Of a stretch of DNA of 5,735 bases, positions 1 to 5,577 are shown one piece after another. The DNA is from an uncultured Eubacteriales bacterium. GTDB taxonomy: Bacteria > Bacillota > Clostridia > Oscillospirales > CAG-272. The DNA lies in NCBI GenBank assembly GCA_934481325.1, contig CAKSPL010000090.1, positions 1 through 5,735 of the forward strand, read 5' to 3'. The first letter of the stretch is position 1. Every line of letters begins with the position of its first letter. The notes under the pieces were generated by a model, which saw nothing but the letters and a program-made list of their open reading frames with translations, was not told the origin of the DNA and ran no database searches. The position numbers were made by a program, and so were the translations under genes.

Positions 1-2
1 CG

Positions 3-35
3 CCAGAGGAAACTTTTTCAAAAAGTTTCCTCTGG
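3..35. repeat. Perfect 16-bp inverted repeat (hairpin)
   Basis: Bases 3-18 are the exact reverse complement of 20-35, separated by one base. As RNA this gives a stem of about 14 bp with a small loop, A/T-rich at the tip (five T, five A) and GC-containing at the base. It could act as a factor-independent terminator-like structure in either direction, but no run of T follows it on either strand within the window, so a terminator role is unproven. It lies beyond the dispersed repeat at 72-240, seen from the leftward gene, and has the same design as the hairpin at 193-227 (long perfect stem, T-run/A-run tip). It may therefore be the outer hairpin of one composite element spanning about 3-240. Any gene to its left is outside the window. 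Confidence 0.85.
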
Positions 36-71
36 ACTCCTTCCAAAATCTTTGCACAACTGATGCCAAAC

Positions 72-240
72 TTTGGGCGTGTGAACCCAAGGCAACGCGT
101 CAGCCTATCAGCCGCCGTCGAAGACGGAGTCCGCAGGTGGTGCAGGTGCCCGGGGGTAGTTATCCTTTTGTTTGAAAGGTTTTGAAAGGGGTCAAGGGGG
201 TGCCTTTTTTCAAAAGGCACCCCCTTGCGCGTCCCCCGCG
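72..240 (-). repeat. Dispersed intergenic repeat, copy 1 (inverted relative to copy 2)
   Basis: Reads as the reverse complement of the sequence at 5578-5735. Two blocks are identical between copies: 72-100 with 5707-5735 (29 bases) and 110-139 with 5668-5697 (30 bases). Between them, 101-109 differs. Copy 1 carries nine extra bases at 140-148, which duplicate part of the preceding GCAGGTG unit, and differs again around 158-168. The remainder through the hairpin at 193-227 and the GC-rich stretch 228-240 is closely similar. Internal dyads include CCGTC/GACGG (115-119, 123-127) and TTGGG/CCCAA (73-77, 86-90). The strand given is the polarity away from the neighbouring gene, whose stop codon is only 6 bases from the repeat edge. 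I see no open reading frame with a ribosome binding site inside it. The family identity is unknown to me; a non-coding dispersed element is the simplest reading. Confidence 0.9.
193..227 (-). terminator. Strong hairpin after the membrane-protein gene, probable terminator
   Basis: Bases 193-208 pair perfectly with 212-227 (16 bp, 3-base loop), with a GC-rich base and a T/A-rich tip. It begins 19 bases beyond the stop codon of the leftward gene, the expected place for its transcription end. In that direction the bases after the stem do not form a clean T-run, so this is not a textbook intrinsic terminator. It may stabilise the mRNA 3' end or need a factor. The hairpin is also the gene-proximal module of the dispersed repeat, and an equivalent sits after cinA. 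Confidence 0.6.
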
Positions 241-246
241 TCCCGG

Positions 247-972
247 TCAATAGGTGGTGTTTGAATGGAGCGGGCGGATGGGGGTTACCCCGTCGCCCGG
301 TTCCTCGGGTATATTTTTTACGGGTGCGGTATGCTTTGCCGCGCTCGGCGCGGCAAAGGTGATGGCGGGTGCGGTCGGTTCGGCATCCGGGGTTTCGGAT
401 GCGCGCTGTGCCGGGGCTTGCGCCGGGGCGGGAGCCGTTTCGGCAGTGGGGCCGGATTCCGCCTGCGCGGAGAAAGGCAGCCCCGGGTCGGTTGCGGCGG
501 GGTCTGCCTGTGTCGCGGGAGCCGGTGCTACGGGTCTTGCCGCCTCCGCGGGCTTTACACTGCCGCGCACCACGGGGCGCGTGGGGGCAACGCCGGAGCG
601 CGGGGCGGGAGCCGCCACGGTGAGCTTGGAAAGGGAATTGCCCAGCTTGCGGGCAATCTCATCCGAAAGGGCACCGTCGGAAAGAGCCTTTTTCAGAATA
701 TCGCGGATTTCGCGGTTTTCCTCCACCTGCCGCTCGGCGGCGTCGGTCAGGGAGCCGAAGCCGTACAGCACCCACGAGTAGAGCGGGGAAAGGACTGCCA
801 GCGCAAGAAACACGCCCGCGCCTTCAAAGCCGGCGGTGCGCACCGAGGTGCCTGCCTCTGCTTTCAGTGCGGCAAGCAGAAAAACTGCCGCCACCGCGAG
901 GAACCCCACCGCAGAGAGCACGGCGAGAATCACTGCCAGAATGCGAATTTTTTTACCGATGTTTTGATACAT
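247..972 (-). CDS. Two-helix membrane protein with Ala/Pro-rich tail, function unknown
   Basis: A 241-residue protein. The N-terminus is short and basic (K7, K8, R10), followed by a hydrophobic helix at about 11-36, a short polar loop (37-50) and a second helix at about 51-72 ending in YGFG (70-73). The positive-inside rule suggests both termini are cytoplasmic. Residues 76-117 are charged and probably helical. About 119-225 is low-complexity, rich in Ala, Pro and Thr, and likely disordered. The N-terminal 'MYxNIGxKI' and the YGFG after helix 2 resemble small uncharacterised membrane proteins common in Clostridia; this is from memory, not a search. The start is supported by GGGAGG at 979-984, six bases upstream, and by a consensus promoter beyond it. 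The gene is transcribed alone and divergently from the glutaminase-like gene. The Ala/Pro tail may be lineage-specific. No catalytic motif is visible. Confidence 0.82.
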   Translation of the reverse strand: MYQNIGKKIRILAVILAVLSAVGFLAVAAVFLLAALKAEAGTSVRTAGFEGAGVFLALAVLSPLYSWVLYGFGSLTDAAERQVEENREIRDILKKALSDGALSDEIARKLGNSLSKLTVAAPAPRSGVAPTRPVVRGSVKPAEAARPVAPAPATQADPAATDPGLPFSAQAESGPTAETAPAPAQAPAQRASETPDAEPTAPAITFAAPSAAKHTAPVKNIPEEPGDGVTPIRPLHSNTTY

Positions 973-1004
973 AGTGCGCCTCCCGGAGAGAACTTGATAA
1001 GATT

Positions 1005-1033
1005 ATTATACTTTTCCTCGCGGGTGCTGTCAA
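1005..1033 (-). promoter_or_regulatory. Consensus sigma-A promoter for the leftward membrane-protein gene
   Basis: On the minus strand, TTGACA (bases 1033-1028) and TATAAT (1010-1005) are separated by exactly 17 bases. Both hexamers match the consensus fully. Transcription should start near base 998, about 25 bases before the ATG at 972 and ahead of the ribosome binding site at 984-979. Both hexamers at full consensus, in GC-rich DNA, suggest strong constitutive or repressor-controlled expression. Confidence 0.88.
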
Positions 1034-1067
1034 GCCCCCCACAAAAAAAGCCGTTTTGTGCTTGACA
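1028..1067. other. Dyad joining the two divergent -35 elements
   Basis: TGTCAAG (1028-1034) is the reverse complement of CTTGACA (1061-1067), and inside it CACAAAA (1040-1046) is the reverse complement of TTTTGTG (1054-1060). Five C (1035-1039) are unpaired on one side only. The outer arms are simply the two -35 hexamers facing away from each other, so part of the symmetry follows from two consensus promoters. The inner arms are not explained that way. It might be an operator for a shared regulator or chance; no regulator gene is visible nearby. Confidence 0.45.
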
Positions 1068-1090
1068 GTGCGTGCCGCTTATGATAAAAT
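1062..1090 (+). promoter_or_regulatory. Sigma-A promoter with extended -10 for the glutaminase-like gene
   Basis: TTGACA (1062-1067), a 17-base spacer and TAAAAT (1085-1090, five of six matches) preceded by TG at 1082-1083, the extended -10 motif. The predicted start near 1097 gives a leader of roughly 38 bases to the ATG at 1135. This promoter may also serve the radical SAM gene and cinA, as no convincing promoter was found in front of them. Confidence 0.85.
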
Positions 1091-1100
1091 AAGATGAATG

Positions 1101-1115
1101 TCCGCGCTTTGCGGA
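1101..1115 (+). other. Small hairpin at the 5' end of the leader RNA
   Basis: TCCGC (1101-1105) pairs with GCGGA (1111-1115) around a five-base loop. With the predicted transcript start near 1097, the stem lies almost at the 5' end of the mRNA, where such structures can protect against decay. It ends six bases before the ribosome binding site (AAGGAG, 1121-1126) and does not cover it. No riboswitch fold fits in so short a leader. Confidence 0.4.
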
Positions 1116-1134
1116 AAATAAAGGAGAACAAATT

Positions 1135-3165
1135 ATGAGACTTCGTCCGCCTGCCGTACCGCTGATTACGGTCGACCCTTATTTTAACGTGTGGTCCCCT
1201 GCCGACACCCTGCACGGTGCCGACACCGTACATTGGACCGAAATGCCCAACACGATTCTTGCCACTGCCGAAATAGACGGAAAAACCTACCGCCTGATGG
1301 GCAGAAAACGCTCCGCCGAGGTATGCTCGATGCCGCAGGTCCGGCGGGATGTGAACGCACTGACCACCACCTACGCTTTTGAGGCGGGCGGTGTGCGTCT
1401 CACGCTCCTGTTTACCACCCCGCTGTTGCTTGATGACCTGTACCTGCTGACCCGCCCGGTCAGTTACTTGGAGGTGCGCCGCGAGATTACCGACCGCAAA
1501 AAGCACACCGTATCCCTGCATCTTGCCGTTTCGGAGCAGATTTGCCTGGATGTGGCGGGCGAGGACGCCGTGACCGCCGAGATTCTGGAAAACGGAAAAA
1601 TCAAGAGCGCGAAAATGGGCTCCGTGAAGCAGAATATGCTGGCGGTTGCCGGGGACGACCTGCGCATCAACTGGGGGTATTTCTACCTTTCCACCGATGC
1701 GCCGGAAGCAAGCCTCGGTGTGGAGAAAATGACCGTTACCACTGCCGATATTCCGGACGACGCCGCACATAAACTGACCGACCGCGAGACGGAAATGACC
1801 TTTGTCACGCTGGATGCGCCCCTCGGTGCCTCCACGCTGATTACCTTTGCGTACGATGATATTTACTCCATCCAGTATTTCGGCAAAAATCTGCGTTCCT
1901 ACTGGAATCGCGAGGGCGCGAAAATCACCGATGAGATTGCCAAGGCGCACGCCGATTACAAGCGGGTGCTTGCGCGTTGCACGGCGTTTTCCGACAAGCT
2001 GTTTCTGGACGCGGTGCGCGCCGGGGGCGAGAAATACGCGGAGCTGTTGGAGCTTTCCTACCGCCAGACCGTTGCCGCGCACAAGCTGGTGCTGGACGAG
2101 AACGGCGAAATTCTCTTTATCTCCAAGGAGTGCTATTCCAACGGCTGTGCCGCCACGGTGGACGTCAGCTATCCTTCCGTTCCGTTGTTCCTCCTGTACA
2201 ACCCGGAGCTGGTTAAGGGGATGATGCGCCCGATTTACCGCGAAATCAAGCACCCGCTGTGGAAATACGATTTTGCCCCGCACGATGCCGGGTGCTACCC
2301 GCTGCTCAACGGTCAGGTGTACGGACTCAAAAACGGCGAGCTGCTGTATGACAAGCAGATGCCGGTGGAGGAGTGCGGCAATATGCTGATTATGGAGGCG
2401 GCGGTTGCCGTTGCCGAAAAGGACGTATCCTTTGCCGCTTCCCATATGGGGGTGCTGGAGCAGTGGGTGAAATACCTCATCGCCAACGGCACCGACCCCG
2501 AAAATCAGCTTTGTACCGACGATTTTGCCGGGCATCTTGCGCACAACTGCAACCTGACGCTCAAAGCGATTATGGGGCTTGCCTGCTATGGAATCCTGCG
2601 CGGAATGATGGGCAAAAAGCGCGAGGAAAACAAATACCTTGCCATGGCACGCGATATGGCAAAGGACTGGGCGCGCCGCGCCGCGAACGGGGACGGCAGC
2701 TACCGCCTCGCCTTTGACCGCCCCGGCACCTTCTCGATGAAATACAATATCGTGTGGGATAAGCTCCTCGGCACCGGTGTGATGCCCGTGGAGGTGATCG
2801 AATCCGAGGTGGCGTCCTACCGCCGCCGTTCCAACCGCTACGGGATGCCGCTGGACAGCCGGATGTCGTATTCCAAGAGCGACTGGCTGGTGTGGTCGGC
2901 TACGCTTGCCAACTCCCGCGACGACTTTGAAGCATTGGTAGAGCCGCTGTGGTGTGCCTTCAACAGTATGCCCCGCCGCGTGCCGATGACCGACTGGTAT
3001 TGGACGGTATCGGGCGACCAGCGCACGGGTAACCACACCTACCGTCAGCATCGCGACCCCGCAAGAGAGGGAAAAATCGCAAACGGCTTCCAGAACCGCA
3101 CGGTTCAGGGCGGTCTGTTTATCAAACTGCTGGAATATAAGGGAACACTGAAACTGCACAAATAA
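1135..3165 (+). CDS. Glutaminase A-like protein (DUF4964/DUF5127/DUF4965/DUF1793), cytosolic
   Basis: A 676-residue protein recognised as a member of the family named after the fungal glutaminase GtaA. The N-terminus (RPPAVPLITVDPYFNVW, 4-20; HWTEMPNTI, 33-41) matches the DUF4964 start. About 75-290 corresponds to the beta-rich DUF5127 region, and about 300-475 to the alpha-helical six-hairpin DUF4965 domain, with signatures APHDAGCYPLLNGQVYG (381-397), MPVEECGNM (409-417) and TDDFAGHLAHN (461-471). The remaining DUF1793 part has YNIVWDKLLG (537-546) and PLDSRMSYSKSDW (572-584). The conserved acidic residues in these blocks are the likely active-site candidates. Fungal and Bacteroides relatives are usually secreted; this one has no signal peptide, so it probably acts in the cytoplasm. 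Glutaminase activity is inherited from the family name and not certain, since the fold resembles six-hairpin glycosidases. The start is fixed by AAGGAG at 1121-1126, eight bases before ATG. The protein appears complete and intact. Confidence 0.94.
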   Translation: MRLRPPAVPLITVDPYFNVWSPADTLHGADTVHWTEMPNTILATAEIDGKTYRLMGRKRSAEVCSMPQVRRDVNALTTTYAFEAGGVRLTLLFTTPLLLDDLYLLTRPVSYLEVRREITDRKKHTVSLHLAVSEQICLDVAGEDAVTAEILENGKIKSAKMGSVKQNMLAVAGDDLRINWGYFYLSTDAPEASLGVEKMTVTTADIPDDAAHKLTDRETEMTFVTLDAPLGASTLITFAYDDIYSIQYFGKNLRSYWNREGAKITDEIAKAHADYKRVLARCTAFSDKLFLDAVRAGGEKYAELLELSYRQTVAAHKLVLDENGEILFISKECYSNGCAATVDVSYPSVPLFLLYNPELVKGMMRPIYREIKHPLWKYDFAPHDAGCYPLLNGQVYGLKNGELLYDKQMPVEECGNMLIMEAAVAVAEKDVSFAASHMGVLEQWVKYLIANGTDPENQLCTDDFAGHLAHNCNLTLKAIMGLACYGILRGMMGKKREENKYLAMARDMAKDWARRAANGDGSYRLAFDRPGTFSMKYNIVWDKLLGTGVMPVEVIESEVASYRRRSNRYGMPLDSRMSYSKSDWLVWSATLANSRDDFEALVEPLWCAFNSMPRRVPMTDWYWTVSGDQRTGNHTYRQHRDPAREGKIANGFQNRTVQGGLFIKLLEYKGTLKLHK

Positions 3166-3172
3166 AAAACAC

Positions 3173-3198
3173 GGGGAGGGCTTTTCAAAGCCCTCCCC
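3173..3198. terminator. Hairpin between the glutaminase-like and radical SAM genes
   Basis: Bases 3173-3184 (GGGGAGGGCTTT) pair perfectly with 3187-3198 around two bases, starting 7 bases after the stop codon. On the plus strand no T-run follows, so readthrough into the next gene (start 22 bases on) is plausible. On the minus strand the hairpin is followed by a T-rich stretch (complement of 3161-3171), which would make a better terminator for antisense transcription. It may set the ratio of the two gene products or protect the upstream message. Confidence 0.6.
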
Positions 3199-3208
3199 TG
3201 CCTGAAAA

Positions 3209-3214
3209 AGGAGG
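3209..3214 (+). promoter_or_regulatory. Ribosome binding site that decides the radical SAM start
   Basis: AGGAGG directly abuts a GTG at 3215, too close for that codon to be used. The next in-frame GTG, at 3221, lies six bases downstream of the site, an ideal spacing. The later start removes two residues and leaves a protein beginning M-G-C-T-L-C-P, matching how relatives of this family begin. Confidence 0.85.
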
Positions 3215-3220
3215 GTGACC

Positions 3221-4126
3221 GTGGGCTGTACGCTATGTCCGAGGCAGTGCGGTGCCGACCGTGCGGCGGGGGAATACGGTGCCTGCCGGATGCCCGACAC
3301 GGTGTATGTGGCACGCGCCGCACTTCATTTTTTCGAGGAGCCGCCCATCAGCGGCGAGAAGGGCTCCGGCACGGTATTTTTCGCGGGCTGTCCGCTCGGC
3401 TGTATCTATTGTCAGAACCGTGCCGTCAGCCGCCCTGCGGGGGCGGTTTTGCCCGGAAAAGCGTTGAGCGAGCGGGAGCTTGCCGCGTTGTTTCTCCGCG
3501 TGCAGGCGGCGGGGGCGCATAATCTGAACCTGGTAACCCCCACGCATTATGCCGGTCATATTGCCGCGGCTTTGCGGTTGGCAAAGCCGGAATTGCATAT
3601 TCCCGTGGTATACAACACGGGTGGATACGAGCGAGTGGAAACGCTCCGCCTCTTTGAGGGGCTGGCGGATATTTATCTGCCGGATTTCAAATATATTTCC
3701 CCCACGCTCTCGGGGGCGTATTCGGCGGCACCCGACTATGCCGTACACGCGCGGGCGGCGATTGCGGAAATGTACCGCCAGGTCGGTGCCGTGCGCACGG
3801 AAAACGGACTGATGAAAAGGGGACTGATTGTGCGCCACCTGGTGTTGCCCGGTTGCCGGGCGGATTCGGTTGCCGTGTTGCGGGAGCTGGCGGGGCTGTT
3901 GCCCGTGAAGGATTTTTATCTCTCGCTGATGCGCCAGTACACCCCGGATTTCGCGCCGCCGGAGGCACCCGCGCCCTTGCACCGCCGCCTGACCACCTTT
4001 GAATACGATACGGTGGCGCGCGTGGCGGAGGAGCTTGGTTTTATCGGCTTTTTTCAGGAAAAGGAGTCGGCAAGTGCCGCGTATACGCCCGATTTCACGG
4101 GCGAGGGCGGAAAAGGCTTGCTATGA
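3221..4126 (+). CDS. Radical SAM protein, PflX-like (COG1313), putative activase
   Basis: A 301-residue protein from a GTG start. The radical SAM cluster motif CxxxCxxC is at C57, C61 and C64, inside a typical FAGCPLGCIYCQN block. An N-terminal cysteine set (C3, C6, C10, C22) may bind a second metal or Fe-S centre, as is usual for the group. Further family signatures are ISGEKGSGT (43-51), NLVTPTHY (103-110), VVYNTGGYE (129-137), DIYLPDFKY (150-158) and VRHLVLPG (204-211). The length fits the family. These proteins resemble pyruvate formate-lyase activating enzymes and should bind a 4Fe-4S cluster and S-adenosylmethionine in the cytoplasm, but their substrate is not established. No glycyl radical enzyme is encoded in the window, so the partner, if any, is elsewhere. 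The gene follows the glutaminase-like gene by 55 bases, possibly co-transcribed. No obvious defect is seen. Confidence 0.93.
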   Translation: MGCTLCPRQCGADRAAGEYGACRMPDTVYVARAALHFFEEPPISGEKGSGTVFFAGCPLGCIYCQNRAVSRPAGAVLPGKALSERELAALFLRVQAAGAHNLNLVTPTHYAGHIAAALRLAKPELHIPVVYNTGGYERVETLRLFEGLADIYLPDFKYISPTLSGAYSAAPDYAVHARAAIAEMYRQVGAVRTENGLMKRGLIVRHLVLPGCRADSVAVLRELAGLLPVKDFYLSLMRQYTPDFAPPEAPAPLHRRLTTFEYDTVARVAEELGFIGFFQEKESASAAYTPDFTGEGGKGLL

Positions 4127-4152
4127 CCGGCAGGCTGTCGCTTTGCCACTGC

Positions 4153-4214
4153 TTGCCGTGATTGCCCGCGGCTTAACGGGGGTACCCGCGACCGTTTGCC
4201 GGGATTGCCCGCGG
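4153..4214. repeat. Pair of 19-base direct repeats upstream of cinA
   Basis: TTGCCGTGATTGCCCGCGG (4153-4171) recurs at 4196-4214 with one change (T to G at the seventh base), a period of 43 bases, about four helical turns. They lie within the 190-base gap between the radical SAM gene and cinA (4127-4316). The gap otherwise shows no supported gene, only a small TTTCC/GGAAA dyad (4220-4224, 4228-4232) and a weak TATCAT at 4242-4247 without a recognisable -35. The repeats could be protein-binding sites or the remnant of a duplication. Confidence 0.7.
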
Positions 4215-4316
4215 GGCGGTTTCCGGCGGAAAAACGCGGGGTATCATGCGGGATGCCGCACGGCGTACCCGTGTGAAAACGATTTGCCCGTAGGGGCTTT
4301 TTCGGGAGGACGAAGG

Positions 4317-5567
4317 ATGAAACGGTTTGAAAAAGCGGAAATTCTGTGTGTGGGAACCGAATTGTTAATCGGGGATATCGTCAATACCAACGCGGCATAT
4401 CTGTCGCGCCGCCTGGCGGCACTGGGAATCGGCGTTTTTTGGCAGTGCGTGGTAGGGGATAACCCCGGGCGGCTTGCCGAGGAATTGCGTGCCGCGCTTG
4501 CGCGTGCGGATTTGGTGGTGCTTTCCGGCGGGCTGGGACCCACCGGGGATGACCTGACCAAGGAGGTTGCCGCCGGGGTTTTCGGGCGGGAAACCGAGCT
4601 TTGTCCCGAGGCACTCTCGCGTATCGAGCGATATTTTGCCGCCACGGGCAGAGAGATGACCGAAAACAACCGCAAGCAGGCGATGATGCCGCAGGGAGCC
4701 ACCGTTTTTCTCAATGATTACGGCACCGCGCCCGCGTTGGCACTGGAAAATGAGCAGGGCAAGGTGGCGGTGCTGTTGCCCGGCCCCCCGCGCGAGCTGG
4801 AGCCGCTTTTCCGCGAAAAGGTGGAGCCTTACCTTGCCGCGCGATGCGGTGAGGTGCTGGTCAGCCGGAACGTGATGATTTCCGGGATGGGAGAGTCTGC
4901 CGTGGAAACGGCACTCACGCCCGCTTTCTTTGCGGCAAAAAATCCCACCGTTGCGCTGTACTGCAAGGAGGGCGAGGTGCGATTGCGCGTAACCGCCAAG
5001 GCAAAAACCGAACGCGAGGCACGCGCGGCGTGTGACCTTGTGGTGGAAAAAGTAAAAAATTCCCCTGCCGGGGAATACGTTTACGGGATTGACGTGGAAT
5101 CCGCAGAGGCGGCGTTGGTGGCGGCGTTGCAGGAAAAAGGACTGTGCGTTGCCACGGCGGAATCCTGCACCGGGGGGCTGATTGCCAAACGCCTGACCGA
5201 CGTTGCGGGGTGCTCCTCGGTAGTGGCGGGCGGCGTGGTGACCTATCAGACCAGAGAAAAAACCGCCCTGCTCGGCGTGCCGGAGGAAGTGATTGCCGCG
5301 CATACCGTGGTCAGCCGCGAGGTGGCAGAGGCAATGGCGCGCGGCGTGCGGGAAAAGATGGGCGCGGACGTGGGCATTGCCACCACCGGCTATGCCGGCC
5401 CCGGCGGCGGAACCGAAACCGAACCCGTCGGCACGGTGTATATCGCCGTGGCAACCGCCGCAGGGGTAAGCTGCCGGCGGCTGTCGCTCTCCCCGATGCG
5501 CGACCGCGCCTATATCCGCGCGGTTGCCGCCACCCGCGCAATGACCGACACCCTGAAACGCCTGTAA
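4317..5567 (+). CDS. cinA: CinA: MoaB/Mog-like domain fused to nicotinamide-nucleotide amidase (PncC) domain
   Basis: A 416-residue protein of normal full length for Firmicutes CinA. The N-terminal MoaB/Mog-like domain (about 5-170) starts with AEILCVGTELLIGDIVNTN (7-25) and contains GGLGPTGDDLT (71-81), TENNRKQAMMP (115-125) and LLPGPPREL (153-161). This domain acts as an ADP-ribose/nucleotide pyrophosphatase in studied homologues. A small linking domain follows (about 175-255). The C-terminal PncC domain (about 262-416) contains TAESCTGG (280-287), with S283 as the expected serine nucleophile, and TTGYAGPGGGTETEPVGTVYIA (356-377, Tyr where Ile is common). It deamidates NMN to nicotinate mononucleotide, recycling a by-product of NAD-dependent DNA ligase, and is cytosolic. 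GGGAGG at 4304-4309, seven bases before ATG, sets the start; the frame stays open upstream but lacks a supported start. Neither pgsA nor recA, frequent Firmicutes neighbours, is adjacent. Confidence 0.97.
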   Translation: MKRFEKAEILCVGTELLIGDIVNTNAAYLSRRLAALGIGVFWQCVVGDNPGRLAEELRAALARADLVVLSGGLGPTGDDLTKEVAAGVFGRETELCPEALSRIERYFAATGREMTENNRKQAMMPQGATVFLNDYGTAPALALENEQGKVAVLLPGPPRELEPLFREKVEPYLAARCGEVLVSRNVMISGMGESAVETALTPAFFAAKNPTVALYCKEGEVRLRVTAKAKTEREARAACDLVVEKVKNSPAGEYVYGIDVESAEAALVAALQEKGLCVATAESCTGGLIAKRLTDVAGCSSVVAGGVVTYQTREKTALLGVPEEVIAAHTVVSREVAEAMARGVREKMGADVGIATTGYAGPGGGTETEPVGTVYIAVATAAGVSCRRLSLSPMRDRAYIRAVAATRAMTDTLKRL

Positions 5568-5577
5568 CCGCAAAAGG

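Noticed and set aside
3..240. CRISPR array or tRNA/structured RNA gene in the left repeat region
   Set aside because: No regularly spaced short repeats with unique spacers and no tRNA cloverleaf features are visible; the dyads are those of a dispersed repeat.
265..1065. Rightward open frames of 175-266 codons across the membrane-protein gene
   Set aside because: They are shadows of the Ala/Pro-rich coding strand, have no ribosome binding site, and run through the leftward gene's consensus promoter.
3215..3217. GTG at 3215 as start of the radical SAM gene
   Set aside because: It directly abuts AGGAGG with no spacing; the GTG at 3221 has a six-base spacer.
1030..3300. 756-codon open frame on the minus strand opposite the glutaminase-like gene
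   Set aside because: It is exactly in codon register with the sense gene and exists because that gene uses no TTA, CTA or TCA codons. Its translation is His/Arg/Gly-rich with no recognisable domain and it has no supported start site.
4219..4247. Possible cinA promoter with TATCAT at 4242-4247
   Set aside because: The bases 17 upstream (GTTTCC) do not resemble TTGACA and there is no extended -10 motif, so support is too weak.
3999..4316. 106-residue N-terminal extension of CinA
   Set aside because: The frame is open but overlaps the end of the radical SAM gene, is Arg/Ala-rich without family similarity, and the ATG at 4317 has a good ribosome binding site and gives a normal-length CinA.
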